Shown: positions 26,098-34,627 of the stretch, piece after piece
Layout: each line of letters starts with the position of its first letter
How positions within the stretch are numbered: position 1 is the first letter of the stretch
Assembly: GCA_026646875.1 (NCBI GenBank)
Contig: JAPKHL010000030.1
Location: forward strand, 1 to 43,465
DNA: 43,465 nucleotides
Source of the DNA: Rhodocyclaceae bacterium
GTDB taxonomy: Bacteria > Pseudomonadota > Gammaproteobacteria > Burkholderiales > Rhodocyclaceae
Reading direction: 5' to 3'
Made by a program: the position numbers and the translations under genes
The notes under the pieces: model-generated
What the model was told of the DNA's origin: nothing
Seen by the model: the letters and a program-made list of their open reading frames with translations, nothing else
Databases searched by the model: none

Positions 26098-27270
26098 TCA
26101 GCGCAATGCCTGCGTCAGGTCGGCGATCAGATCGTTGGCGTCTTCCAGTCCCACCGAGAGTCGCAGCAGCGAATCGGCAATCCCCCGGCGGGCGCGCTCG
26201 TCCGCGCTGAGGCCGTGGTGGGTGGTGGTGCAGGGTTGCGTCACCAGGCTTTCCACGCCGCCCAGGCTGGGCGCCAGGGTGAACAGGCGCAGCCGGTCGG
26301 CAACGCGGGTGGCGGCCGCGCCGTCGCCCCGGACCTCGATGCTCAGCATGCCGCCGAAGCCGTGCATCTGCCGGCACGCCAGCGCGTGCCCCGGGGCTTC
26401 CGGCAGACCGGGATAATGCACGCGCGCGATGGCCGGGTGGGCACGCATCGCCTCGGCGATGGCCTGCGCCGAGGCGTTGTGCTGGCGCACGCGCACGACC
26501 AGCGTACGCAGGCTGCGCGCCAGCAGGGCCGCGACTTCCGGGGCGATCGCAGTGCCGAGGTTCTTGCGCCAGGCCCAGACCGGCTGCAGGTCCTCGCGGC
26601 GTCCCAGCAGCACGCCGGCGGTGAGGTCGCTGTGCCCGCCGAGGTACTTGGTTGCGCTGTGCATCACGAAATCCGCGCCGAGCGTCAGCGGCCGCTGGTT
26701 CACCGGCGAGGCGAAGGTATTGTCCACCGCCAGCCGGGCGCCGCGCGCGTGTGCCCGCGCGGCGATTCCGGCGATATCGAAGATCTCCAGCGTCGGATTG
26801 GTCGGCGTCTCGAGAAAGACCAGCTGCCCCTCGCCGTCGAGCAGCGATTCCAGGCGATCGAGCTCGCTGCCGAGGATGAAGCGCGTGGGAATCCCGAGCA
26901 GCGGCAACTGGCTGGCGAGCAGTTCGAGGGTGCCGCCGTAGGCGTCGCCGACGCAGACCACGCCGCGCCGGCCGTGCGCGAGGAAGAGCGCGCTCTCGGC
27001 GGCCATGCCGGAGCAGAAGGCCCAGGCGGCTTCCGCCTCCTCCAGCCCGGCCAGGGTCTCCTCCAGGGCGACGATGCCGGGATTCATCCCGTAGCGGGTG
27101 TACAGGCTGCCCGGCCGGCGGCCGTCCACCACCTCGAGCAGATCGGCGGTGCTGGCGAAGGCGAAGGTCGTCGTGTTGTAGATGGGCAGGTGCGGGCTGC
27201 CGTGCGCGTCGCGCAGGCCATGGCCGTGGATGGCGCGGGTGGCGAGGCCGGCGGGTTTCGGATCGGACAT
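26098..27270 (-). CDS. Cys/Met-metabolism PLP-dependent enzyme (cystathionine gamma-synthase / gamma-lyase type)
   Basis: A 390-aa cytoplasmic fold-type I PLP enzyme. Visible: TRAIHGHG near the start, PIYNTTTFAF, YTRYGMNPGIVALEETLAGLE, the cofactor region CVGDAYGGT, ETPTNPTLEIFDI, VDNTFASPVNQRPL, the Schiff-base Lys in SATKYLGGHSD, and SLGGVESLVTQP at the C-terminus. Choosing between gamma-synthase, gamma-lyase and O-acylhomoserine sulfhydrylase is not possible by eye. GAGGAG precedes ATG 27270. It is the third gene of a minus-strand unit with ArsR-rhodanese and MFS genes, which suggests sulfur or selenium amino-acid chemistry. Confidence 0.93.
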   Translation of the reverse strand: MSDPKPAGLATRAIHGHGLRDAHGSPHLPIYNTTTFAFASTADLLEVVDGRRPGSLYTRYGMNPGIVALEETLAGLEEAEAAWAFCSGMAAESALFLAHGRRGVVCVGDAYGGTLELLASQLPLLGIPTRFILGSELDRLESLLDGEGQLVFLETPTNPTLEIFDIAGIAARAHARGARLAVDNTFASPVNQRPLTLGADFVMHSATKYLGGHSDLTAGVLLGRREDLQPVWAWRKNLGTAIAPEVAALLARSLRTLVVRVRQHNASAQAIAEAMRAHPAIARVHYPGLPEAPGHALACRQMHGFGGMLSIEVRGDGAAATRVADRLRLFTLAPSLGGVESLVTQPCTTTHHGLSADERARRGIADSLLRLSVGLEDANDLIADLTQALR

Positions 27271-27332
27271 CGTGGACTCCTCGGATGTGGGTGGCGAGCA
27301 GGGGGCGAAGGATGGAGCGAACGCGTCGCCGC

Positions 27333-28535
27333 TCATGCACGGCCGTGTTGCCGGCTGGCGGCAAGCAGGGCGAGGGCGATCAGCGGCACGGTGGCGAGGT
27401 TGAGCGCAGCCCAGCCGAAGCGATCGTACAGCCAGCCGGCGGAGAGGCTGGCGCAGGCCACCAGCCCGAATACCGCCGCTTCGTTGACCGCCTGCACGCG
27501 GATCTGCTCGGCCGGCCGGTAGGTCTGCGTGAGCAGCGCGGTGCCGCCGATGAAGGCGAAATTCCAGCCGACGCCGAGCAGGATCAGCGCCGACAGGAAA
27601 TGCAGGAAATCGACCCCGGCCAGTGCGATCCAGACGTGCAGCAGGAGCAGCGCGAAGCCGGCCTGCATGACGCGCGGGGCACCGAAGCGGCGGACCAGGT
27701 GCCCGGTGAAGAAGGACGGCGCGAACATGCCGACCACGTGCCACTGGATCACCGGCGTGACGTTCTCGGTGGGCAGGCCGCAGCCGACCATGGCCAGCGG
27801 CGTGGCGGTCATCGCCATGATCATCACCGCGTAGCCGGTGGCCGCGCCGAACACCGATACCTGCAGCGCCGGCTGTGCCAGGATCTCGCCAAGCGGGCGG
27901 GCGTCGCCGCCGTGGCTGGCGGCCACGGGGGGCAGGCGCAAGCGGCCGAGCAGCGCCAGGGCGACCAGCGTCAGGCCGCCCTGCGCCAGATAGGCGCCGG
28001 CAAAGCGGGCGGCCGGCAGCCAGTCGCGGCTCCACTGCCCGAGTTGCGGACCGACGAAGGCGGCCACGATGCCGCCGGCGACGACCAGCGAGATGGCGCG
28101 CGCGGCATGGGCCGGATCGCTGGCCTCGACGGCGGCGAAGCGGTAGTAGTTGGCGAAGCCCTGGTAGGCACCGAGCAGCAGGTGGCCGACGACGAACAGC
28201 GCGAAATCCTGCGTCGCCACGGCGTGGGCGCAGAGCAGGCTGCCGCCGAGACCCAGCAGCGCGCCGAGCAGGAAACCGGAACGACGGCCGTGACGGCGCA
28301 TGAAGAACGCCGCCGGCAGCGAGACGATGGCGGTGCCGACGACCATCACCGCGATCGGCAGGGTGGCGAGGCTGCGGTCCGGCGCCAGCGCCGCGCCGAG
28401 CAGCGCGCCGAAGGCCATCGCCATCACGACGACCGAGAGCATCAGCGCCTGGGTGGCGGCCAGCAGCAGGACGTTGGGCGGGGGAAGGGCGGGCACGGCC
28501 GGGCGGACCGGGCAATCGCGGTGCGGGCCGGTCAT
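27333..28535 (-). CDS. Major facilitator superfamily transporter
   Basis: A 400-aa inner-membrane protein with about 12 helices. The MFS loop motif between helices 2 and 3 appears as FFMRRHGRRSGF. Substrate unknown. The start ATG 28535 overlaps the stop of the upstream ArsR-rhodanese gene by 4 bases, so translation is coupled and the transporter is probably controlled by that repressor. The PLP-lyase gene follows after 62 bases. Export of a thiol, metalloid or toxic sulfur compound is inferred from context only. Confidence 0.9.
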   Translation of the reverse strand: MTGPHRDCPVRPAVPALPPPNVLLLAATQALMLSVVVMAMAFGALLGAALAPDRSLATLPIAVMVVGTAIVSLPAAFFMRRHGRRSGFLLGALLGLGGSLLCAHAVATQDFALFVVGHLLLGAYQGFANYYRFAAVEASDPAHAARAISLVVAGGIVAAFVGPQLGQWSRDWLPAARFAGAYLAQGGLTLVALALLGRLRLPPVAASHGGDARPLGEILAQPALQVSVFGAATGYAVMIMAMTATPLAMVGCGLPTENVTPVIQWHVVGMFAPSFFTGHLVRRFGAPRVMQAGFALLLLHVWIALAGVDFLHFLSALILLGVGWNFAFIGGTALLTQTYRPAEQIRVQAVNEAAVFGLVACASLSAGWLYDRFGWAALNLATVPLIALALLAASRQHGRA

Positions 28536-29221
28536 GCGGCGGCGCTTTCGAGCGGCAGTCCGCCGGCGGCCCATTCGCCGACGCCATCGTCGATCCGGCA
28601 GGCGTCGAAGCCGTGGGCGCGCAGCCGCGCCACCGCCTGCCCGGACATCAGGCCGAAGGGCCCCCGGCAGTAGGCCACGATGCGCATGCCGGCCGGCAGC
28701 TCGGCGAGACGACGCTCGAGCTCGTCGAGCGGCAGCGAGCGGGCATGAGGCAGATGGCCGGCGGCGTATTCGTCCGCCGGGCGCACGTCGATCACCAGCA
28801 CCTCGCCGGCACGGGCGCGTTCGAGCAGCCGCTCCCGGCCTTCCGGGAACAGGCTGTCCGGCTGGCACGCCATCGCCACCAGCGCCGCGCGCAGCTCGGC
28901 GAGATGCGTCTCGGCGGTTTCCCGCAGGGCGATGCCGAGTCGGACCACATCGGGACCGCTCAGCCGGTAGAACACCCGCTTGCCCTCGCGCCGGGTGGCG
29001 ACCAGATGCGCCTCGCGCAGCGCGCGCAGGTGCGCGCTGGCCAGGCGCATGTCGATGGCCGCCTGGGCGCTCAGCGTTTCCACGGCTTTCTCTCCCTGCG
29101 CCAGCAGTTCGAGCAGTTCGAGCCGCTTCGGACTGGCCACGGCCTTGCCGATGCGGGCAACCTGCGCGTAGAGCGGCGCGGGGGATGGCGGGGTGCGGGG
29201 CGGCGGGGCGACGGTGTTCAT
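28532..29221 (-). CDS. ArsR-family repressor fused to a rhodanese domain
   Basis: A 229-aa protein. Residues about 15-110 form an ArsR winged helix (SPKRLELLELLAQGEKAVETLS, then LASAHLRALREAHLV and the wing with REGKRVFYRL). Residues about 130-225 are a rhodanese domain with DVRPADEYAAGHLPHA and the active-site loop AYCRGPFGL (catalytic Cys). The DNA-binding part contains no metal-binding Cys pair, so the rhodanese Cys may be the sensor of sulfane sulfur, a possibility rather than an observation. The operator-like inverted repeat at 29224-29251 lies directly against the ATG. It is the first gene of the unit with MFS and PLP enzyme. Confidence 0.92.
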   Translation of the reverse strand: MNTVAPPPRTPPSPAPLYAQVARIGKAVASPKRLELLELLAQGEKAVETLSAQAAIDMRLASAHLRALREAHLVATRREGKRVFYRLSGPDVVRLGIALRETAETHLAELRAALVAMACQPDSLFPEGRERLLERARAGEVLVIDVRPADEYAAGHLPHARSLPLDELERRLAELPAGMRIVAYCRGPFGLMSGQAVARLRAHGFDACRIDDGVGEWAAGGLPLESAAA

Positions 29222-29223
29222 GT

Positions 29224-29251
29224 TGACAATCTAATGAGTATTGGATTGTCA
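29224..29251 (-). promoter_or_regulatory. Inverted-repeat operator of the ArsR-rhodanese gene
   Basis: Two 12-base arms, TGACAATCTAAT (29224-29235) and ATTGGATTGTCA (29240-29251), form an inverted repeat with one mismatch around GAGT. It ends 2 bases before the start codon on the minus strand. The size and symmetry fit an ArsR dimer site. No Shine-Dalgarno sequence fits between it and the ATG, so the message may be leaderless with the operator over the promoter. Confidence 0.72.
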
Positions 29252-29282
29252 CGCAAGCGGCATCGGGCGCACCGGGCCTTGC

Positions 29283-30287
29283 CTACAACGGCGTGCGCAG
29301 CTGCTTGGGCGTCAGGCCGAAGCGGCGGCGAAAGGCGGTGGAGAAATTGGCCTGGCTGCTGTAGCCGGCGATTTCCGCCGCGCGCGCGACCGAGACGCCG
29401 CAGCGCTGCAGGGCGTCGGCGGCGCGCTGCAGGCGGCAGTCGCGCAGGTAGTCGACGATCGTCGTGCCGAAAGCCAGGCGGAAATGCTGCTGCAGGGTGC
29501 TGGCGTTGCAGGCGCAGGCCTGGGCGATGCCGTCCAGCGCCATGCCGTCGAACTCGCCCTGCTCGAGCCGGCGGCGCAGGCGCGAGACGCGGGCGTATTC
29601 GGCCGGCCGCAGCGCGGCCGGCGGGGCCGCCATGCGCTCGCCGGTCTGGGCGAGCGCTTCGCCGATCAGTTCGAGGGCCCGGCTTTCCTGCTGCAGGCCG
29701 AGCAGATCGCCGCTGAGGGCGTCCGGGCGGATCAGCTGCTCGGCCAGCGCGATCGCCCGCGCCGAGGGGTGCCAGCGCAGCAGCGAAAGATGCGGGCGGC
29801 TCCGTTCGCTGTCGAGGCCGCTGGCTTCCAGCCAGGCCGGGGCGAGGGTGAGCACCACCATCCGCTCGCGCGTGCCGGCGCGGGCGCGCCGCTCGAAATC
29901 CTCGGGCGCGTGCAGCGCCAGCACGGCGCCGCAGGGCCTGGCCTGCCGGCCGAAGCCGGCGTCGAGGCCGAGCGGCAGGCCGCCGAAGCTGACCTCGGCG
30001 TTGCCCTCGAGCTTGAGCATGATCTTCAGGCCGTGCTCCCGCGTGGCGAAGCGGGTCTGCATGTCGCGCAGGTGCTCGATGTCGGTGCAGTGCAGGTAAA
30101 GCCCCTCGCGCAGGCGGGCGAGACTGAAGTGCCCGGCCATCAGCGGTGCGTCCTGCGCCGGGTCGGGCGTCAGCTGGCGGTGGCCGTCGCCGACGGTCGC
30201 CGCCAACTCGCCCGGCCGGATCGTCCGGGTGAGCCGGCCGGCGTGGCGTGGGCCGTTGCGGCGGGCGGGATGGCTGGCGTCAAACAT
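29283..30287 (-). CDS. AraC-family transcription regulator (PchR-like)
   Basis: A 334-aa regulator with a ligand-binding N-terminal region (about 1-220) and a C-terminal double HTH (about 235-334) containing LDGIAQACACNASTLQQHFRLAFG and VARAAEIAGYSSQANFSTAFRRRFG. Regulators of this type next to TonB receptors (PchR, AlcR) respond to ferric siderophores. ATG 30287 is selected because GGAAAGAGAAAG lies directly upstream; an in-frame start 32 codons earlier would place the Fur-like box inside the gene. It diverges from the TonB receptor at 30419, sharing a 131-base control region. Confidence 0.88.
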   Translation of the reverse strand: MFDASHPARRNGPRHAGRLTRTIRPGELAATVGDGHRQLTPDPAQDAPLMAGHFSLARLREGLYLHCTDIEHLRDMQTRFATREHGLKIMLKLEGNAEVSFGGLPLGLDAGFGRQARPCGAVLALHAPEDFERRARAGTRERMVVLTLAPAWLEASGLDSERSRPHLSLLRWHPSARAIALAEQLIRPDALSGDLLGLQQESRALELIGEALAQTGERMAAPPAALRPAEYARVSRLRRRLEQGEFDGMALDGIAQACACNASTLQQHFRLAFGTTIVDYLRDCRLQRAADALQRCGVSVARAAEIAGYSSQANFSTAFRRRFGLTPKQLRTPL

Positions 30288-30343
30288 CTTTCTCTTTCCG
30301 GCAAACAAAGCGCCGCGACGATTCTGGGATACTGGTCGGGTTT

Positions 30344-30362
30344 GATAACGATTCGCATTATA
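30344..30362 (+). promoter_or_regulatory. Fur-like box in the AraC-TonB receptor gap
   Basis: GATAACGATTCGCATTATA matches the 19-bp Fur consensus GATAATGATAATCATTATC in 14 positions. It lies 57-75 bases upstream of the TonB receptor start and is suitably placed to control both divergent genes under iron sufficiency. Confidence 0.65.
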
Positions 30363-30418
30363 CAACCCCGACACCCCCGGCACACCCGGGTGCGCCGGGT
30401 TTCAGCCGGAGTTCCCAG

Positions 30419-32473
30419 ATGAAGAAACCCTCGAGCCGGTCGCCGCGCCTCCAGCCGGTTGCCCTTGCCCTCCTGACCCTGTTCGCCGGCCCGGCCCTGG
30501 CGCAGGAAAACGACAACGCGCAAGGCGCCGAAAACGCGAAGGAGCGTGCCCTGTCCGCCGTCGTGGTCAGCGAGCAGGCCTACAGCGACACCACCGCCAC
30601 CGTCTCCGCGGAGGCGATCGCCAGCCGCGCCGCGCGCGACGCGCGCGAGACCCTGCAGAACGAAACCGGCGTCACGGTGGGCGGCGGCGGCAGCGCGATG
30701 GCGCAGAAGATCTACGTGCGCGAGATCGAGGACACGCTGCTGACGGTGACGCTCGACGGCGTGCCGCAGGGGGGCAACATCTTCCACCATCAGGGGCGCA
30801 TCCTGATCGATCCGCTGCTGCTCAAGCGCATCGAGATCGACAAGGGCGGCACGGTGGCCAGCGTCGGTCCCGGTGGCCTCGCCGGTTCGGTGCGGATGAC
30901 CACCAAGGCGGCCGCCGACCTGCTGCGCCCGGGGCAGAGGATCGGTGGCCTGCTGTTCGGCGGCGTTGCCTCGAACGACGGCTGGAACGCCGGCGCCGCC
31001 GCCTACGGGCGCAGCGAGGCGCTCGATTTCCTGGTCTACGCCAAGCGCAACGAAAGCCGCGACTATCAGGACGGCAACGGCAGGACGCAGGAAAAGACGG
31101 CCGCCACGCAGGACAGCCGCCTTGCCAGGCTGAACTGGCAGCTGGCGCCCGGGCATGCCCTGTCCTTCGGCTACCAGGCGCTGACCGACGAGGCGGTGCG
31201 CTATCCGCGTCCGCACATGGTCGGCTTCACCGGCAGCAATGCGCCGATGCCGCAGCAGCTCGACCAGGAAACGCTGACCGCCGGCTACCATTTCGCCGGC
31301 AGCGATGGCCTGCCGGCCGCCGACCTCACGCTGTTCTCGGAAACCGTCGAGAACGTGCGCGCCAACAATGGCAGCGGCGCGGTGTTCGGCAAGCCGGTCG
31401 GTTACGTCTTCGGCGAGCGCCTCGAAAGCAGCGGCGTGAACCTGCTGCTCAAGTCGAAGCTCGGCGCGGGCACGCTGCGCTACGGCCTCAATCATCACCG
31501 CCGCGAGTCCTCGGCGATCAATCCGAACAAGTCCGGCGGCGCCGGCGGCACCAGCCGCGAGGAAACCGACGTCACCGGACTCTTCGCCGAAGGCAGCGTG
31601 CCGCTCGGCTCGCTGCTGCTGCTCGGGGTCGGCGCGCGCTACGACTGGTATTCCTACACCGACAACCACCGCCAGGACTTCGACAGCAGCGGCCTGTCGC
31701 CGAACGCCAGCCTGACGCTGCAGGCCAGCGAGGCGCTCTCCTTCCGCCTCGGCGCGTCCAGCACGGTGCGCGGCGCCGGCCTGAAGGAAGCCTTCATGCT
31801 CGACAACGGCCCGGGCCCGCTGATCTACCGCAATGCCGCCGATCTCAGGGAAGAGACCGCCCGCAACCTCGAACTGGGCGTCAACTACGAGCAGGGTCCC
31901 TGGTCGTTCAAGGGCTCGCTGTTCGACATGACCATCGACGACTACATCAACCTGGTCTACCGCGCCGGTCCGCCGGCCACCGCCACGCGCGAGAACATCG
32001 GCAAGGTCAAGTCGCGCGGCTACGAGCTCGGCGGCCGCTGGAACAACGGCACCGCCAGCCTCGGCCTCTCGGTGTCGGACGCCCGGCCCAAGCTCAACGG
32101 GCAGGATCTGGGCGACGGCGACTTCAGTCTCGGCACCTCGGTCGGCCGCACCTGGCTGCTCAGCGCCGGTTACGCGCTGCCGGCCTGGAACGTCGATCTG
32201 GGCTGGAACCTGCGCCGCGTCGAGGACATCGACTATCGCCCGGGCGGCGCTACGGCCGACGTGCACAAGGATGGCTACACGGTGCACGACCTGCACGCCA
32301 GCTGGCAGCCGCTCGGCAAGGACAGGCTGCGCGTCACCCTCAGCGTGCGCAACCTGTTCGACAGGTTCTACCACGACCAGGCCACCTACGGTTACAGCGC
32401 CGGCAACGGCATGGTGCTCGGCTACGCCGACCCCGGCCGCGACGTGCGGCTCGACCTGAACTGGAAGTTCTGA
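30419..32473 (+). CDS. TonB-dependent outer-membrane receptor, probably ferric-siderophore
   Basis: A 684-aa outer-membrane protein. A signal peptide runs to about residue 28 (cleavage ALA-QE), then a plug domain (about 45-165; TLQNETGVTV, IYVREIEDTLLTVTLDGVPQ, RIEIDKGG) and a 22-strand barrel ending in LDLNWKF with the terminal Phe typical of BAM substrates. The substrate is not identified. Downstream DUF3649, PepSY and DUF3325 genes form the common siderophore-receptor/reductase cassette, and an AraC-type regulator and a Fur-like box lie upstream, supporting iron uptake. GGAG sits 8 bases before ATG 30419. Confidence 0.93.
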   Translation: MKKPSSRSPRLQPVALALLTLFAGPALAQENDNAQGAENAKERALSAVVVSEQAYSDTTATVSAEAIASRAARDARETLQNETGVTVGGGGSAMAQKIYVREIEDTLLTVTLDGVPQGGNIFHHQGRILIDPLLLKRIEIDKGGTVASVGPGGLAGSVRMTTKAAADLLRPGQRIGGLLFGGVASNDGWNAGAAAYGRSEALDFLVYAKRNESRDYQDGNGRTQEKTAATQDSRLARLNWQLAPGHALSFGYQALTDEAVRYPRPHMVGFTGSNAPMPQQLDQETLTAGYHFAGSDGLPAADLTLFSETVENVRANNGSGAVFGKPVGYVFGERLESSGVNLLLKSKLGAGTLRYGLNHHRRESSAINPNKSGGAGGTSREETDVTGLFAEGSVPLGSLLLLGVGARYDWYSYTDNHRQDFDSSGLSPNASLTLQASEALSFRLGASSTVRGAGLKEAFMLDNGPGPLIYRNAADLREETARNLELGVNYEQGPWSFKGSLFDMTIDDYINLVYRAGPPATATRENIGKVKSRGYELGGRWNNGTASLGLSVSDARPKLNGQDLGDGDFSLGTSVGRTWLLSAGYALPAWNVDLGWNLRRVEDIDYRPGGATADVHKDGYTVHDLHASWQPLGKDRLRVTLSVRNLFDRFYHDQATYGYSAGNGMVLGYADPGRDVRLDLNWKF

Positions 32474-32510
32474 GCGGTGGCCGGGGGGCGCCGTGGGCGG
32501 CAGGTTCGGC

Positions 32511-32798
32511 ATGCATGATTCCCGCGCGCCGCGCGCCCCCCGCGATCTTTGCTGGCGACTGCTTGCCGCCAGCGTCGGCGGCTACGCACTGTGCTGGATG
32601 CTGTTCGTCGCCTGCTGCGTCTGGCTGCCCTTCGGGAAGGCGACGGTGTGGTACCTCACCGCCCAGTTCGCGCCGCTGCCCTTCGTCGGCGTGCTGCTGT
32701 GGTCCTTCGCCGCACGCTCGCCGGCGCGGGCGCTGGCCGTTCCCGCCGCCCTGAGCCTGGCGGCCGGCCTCGTGGCGCTGGCCGGGGGGCTGCGGTGA
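32511..32798 (+). CDS. DUF3649-like small membrane protein
   Basis: A 95-aa protein with three predicted helices (about 15-38, 45-65 and 70-92), including YALCWMLFVACCVWLPFGKATVWYL. DUF3649 proteins occur between TonB receptors and PepSY proteins in proteobacteria. The ATG at 32511 is tentative; a GTG at 32493 in the same frame, with GGGGGG upstream, is an alternative that adds six residues. The stop overlaps the PepSY GTG by 4 bases. Function unknown. Confidence 0.72.
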   Translation: MHDSRAPRAPRDLCWRLLAASVGGYALCWMLFVACCVWLPFGKATVWYLTAQFAPLPFVGVLLWSFAARSPARALAVPAALSLAAGLVALAGGLR

Positions 32799-34300
32799 AC
32801 CCGCTCGGCAAGGCGCTGCTCGGCCTGCACGCCTGGGGCGGGCTGCTCTTCGGCTGGTTGCTGGTGCCGGTCTTCCTCGCCGGCAGCCTTGCCGTGTTCG
32901 AGCCCGAGATCGATCACTGGCTGCAGCCGGAACGCAGCGCGCCGGCCTTCTCGCGCGCGGCGGCGGTGGCGCTCGCCGAGGCGCACCTGCGCCGCACCGC
33001 GCCGGAGGCCGCGGTCTGGCGCATCCGTCTGCCCACGCCGCGCGAGCCGACCCTCGGCGTCGCCTGGGGCAGCGATCCGCGCCAGCTGCACGAGGCCACG
33101 CTCGATGCCGCCAGTGGCCGGCCGCTGCGCGAACGGGCCACGCATGGCGGTCATTTCTTCACCGAATTCCACGCCGAGCTGCTGGCGGGAAGCGTCGGCA
33201 AGTGGATCGTCGGCGCGGCCGGCATCGTCATGCTCGCCGCCCTCGTTTCCGGCGTCTTCGTGCACCACCGCCTCCTGCGCGATTTTTTCGTTTTCCGGCC
33301 CTGGGCGAACCGTCGCCGCGCCTGGCTGGATGCGCACAATCTCGCCGGCGTGGCGACGCTGCCCTTCCTGCTGATGATCAGCTGGACCGGCGTGGTGATC
33401 CTCGCCGAGACCTTCATGCCGGCGGCGACCGTGATGCTCTACGACGGCAAGCCGCGCGCCAATCGCGCCGAGGTGGTGAAATCCTTCGTGCGCAAGCCGG
33501 CCGGCGAGCGCGCGGCGATGCTGCCGCTGGACGTGCACCTCGCCGCCGCCGAGGCGATCCTCGGCGCCGGCACCGTGAGCAATCTGCTGGTGCGCCACCC
33601 CGACGACCGCAATGGCCTGGTGCAGGCGCTGCGCCATGTCGACGACCGTCTGTCGGCGGTGGCCGACCACGTCACCCTCGATGCCGCGACCGGTGAAATC
33701 TTCGGCCGGCAGACCGAGTGGAACCCGATGGCCTACGCCTACCGCGCGCAGGTCGGCCTGCACGTCGTGCATTACGGCGGGCCGGCCCTGCGCTGGCTGT
33801 ACTTCGCCTCCGGCTTGCTCGGCGCGGCGATGATGGCGGCCGGCATCGTGCTCTTCAACCGCAAGCGGCGGCAGCGCGTCGGCGCCACGCGCGGGCAGCG
33901 CTGGCTGGACGCTGCCGGTGTCGCCGCCGTGGCGGGCGGTGCGCTGGCCTGCCTGGCCTTCCTCTACGCCGGCCGTCTGTTGCCGGCCGCGCTGGATGCG
34001 CGCCCCGGCTGGGCGCTGGCCGCTTTCCTGGGGGCGTGGGGGGTGAGCGGGCTGCACGCCCTGCGCCGTGCCGCGGACGACGCATGGCGCCGCCAGCTGC
34101 TGCTGGCCGCCGTTCTGGCCCTGCTGCTGCCGCTGCTCGACCTCGCCACCGCCCGGCAGCCGCTCGACGCCCTGCGCCTCGGCGTCGACCTCACGGCCGC
34201 CGCGCTCGGCCTGCTGCTGGCGGGCGTTGCCCGACGCTGTTTTGCCGCCGGGGATGAGCTTCCTGCCACCGTTGCCCTGTCGGCCGAGGGGGCGCGATGA
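32795..34300 (+). CDS. PepSY-associated membrane protein (putative ferric-siderophore reductase)
   Basis: A 501-aa inner-membrane protein with an N-terminal helix (LHAWGGLLFGWLLVPVFLAGSLAVF), a periplasmic PepSY region (about 50-130), then HFFTEFHAELL, a helix pair, a second periplasmic region, and several C-terminal helices. Conserved His near the helices (LHAWGG, THGGHFFTEFHAEL, FVHHRLL, DAHNLAG, HVVHYGG) fit heme-binding reductases of the FegC/FsrB type. It begins with GTG 32795 overlapping the DUF3649 stop; the stop overlaps the next ATG by 4 bases. Reduction of imported ferric complexes is the likely role. Confidence 0.85.
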   Translation: MNPLGKALLGLHAWGGLLFGWLLVPVFLAGSLAVFEPEIDHWLQPERSAPAFSRAAAVALAEAHLRRTAPEAAVWRIRLPTPREPTLGVAWGSDPRQLHEATLDAASGRPLRERATHGGHFFTEFHAELLAGSVGKWIVGAAGIVMLAALVSGVFVHHRLLRDFFVFRPWANRRRAWLDAHNLAGVATLPFLLMISWTGVVILAETFMPAATVMLYDGKPRANRAEVVKSFVRKPAGERAAMLPLDVHLAAAEAILGAGTVSNLLVRHPDDRNGLVQALRHVDDRLSAVADHVTLDAATGEIFGRQTEWNPMAYAYRAQVGLHVVHYGGPALRWLYFASGLLGAAMMAAGIVLFNRKRRQRVGATRGQRWLDAAGVAAVAGGALACLAFLYAGRLLPAALDARPGWALAAFLGAWGVSGLHALRRAADDAWRRQLLLAAVLALLLPLLDLATARQPLDALRLGVDLTAAALGLLLAGVARRCFAAGDELPATVALSAEGAR

Positions 34301-34593
34301 ACGCGCTGCTGCTTCCGCTGGCCGTCATCCTGATCGTCGGCGGCATGGCCTGCCTGGCCGCCGGGATGACCCGGACGCACGCCCTGCGCGGGCGCCCGTT
34401 GCCGCCCGCCGGCACGCTCGCGCGGCGCCGCCTCGCCGGCGGGTTGCTGCTGGTGGCGGCGCTGCTTCCCTGCGTCCTGGAGCAGGGCGCGAGCATCGGT
34501 CCGGTACTGTGGACCGGCTTGCTGACGGCGGGTGTGCTGGCGGTGGCGGGAGGACTGGCGGCGATGGGCCGGCCGGCCAGGGGCGGTGACTGA
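34297..34593 (+). CDS. DUF3325-like small membrane protein
   Basis: A 98-aa protein with three helices (about 4-24, 45-63 and 70-90) and a basic loop (RTHALRGRPLPPAGTLARRR). DUF3325 members accompany PepSY proteins in siderophore clusters. The ATG overlaps the PepSY stop (ATGA at 34297-34300). It ends the operon; 34 bases separate it from the convergent nnrS. Function unknown. Confidence 0.75.
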   Translation: MNALLLPLAVILIVGGMACLAAGMTRTHALRGRPLPPAGTLARRRLAGGLLLVAALLPCVLEQGASIGPVLWTGLLTAGVLAVAGGLAAMGRPARGGD

Positions 34594-34627
34594 CTGCTGC
34601 GGTGCGCTGCGGGGGCGCCAATGGCCC

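Noticed and set aside
26098..28587. A single 829-aa minus-strand protein
   Set aside because: Only the part from ATG 27270 matches the PLP lyase; the rest is antiphase sequence of the MFS gene.
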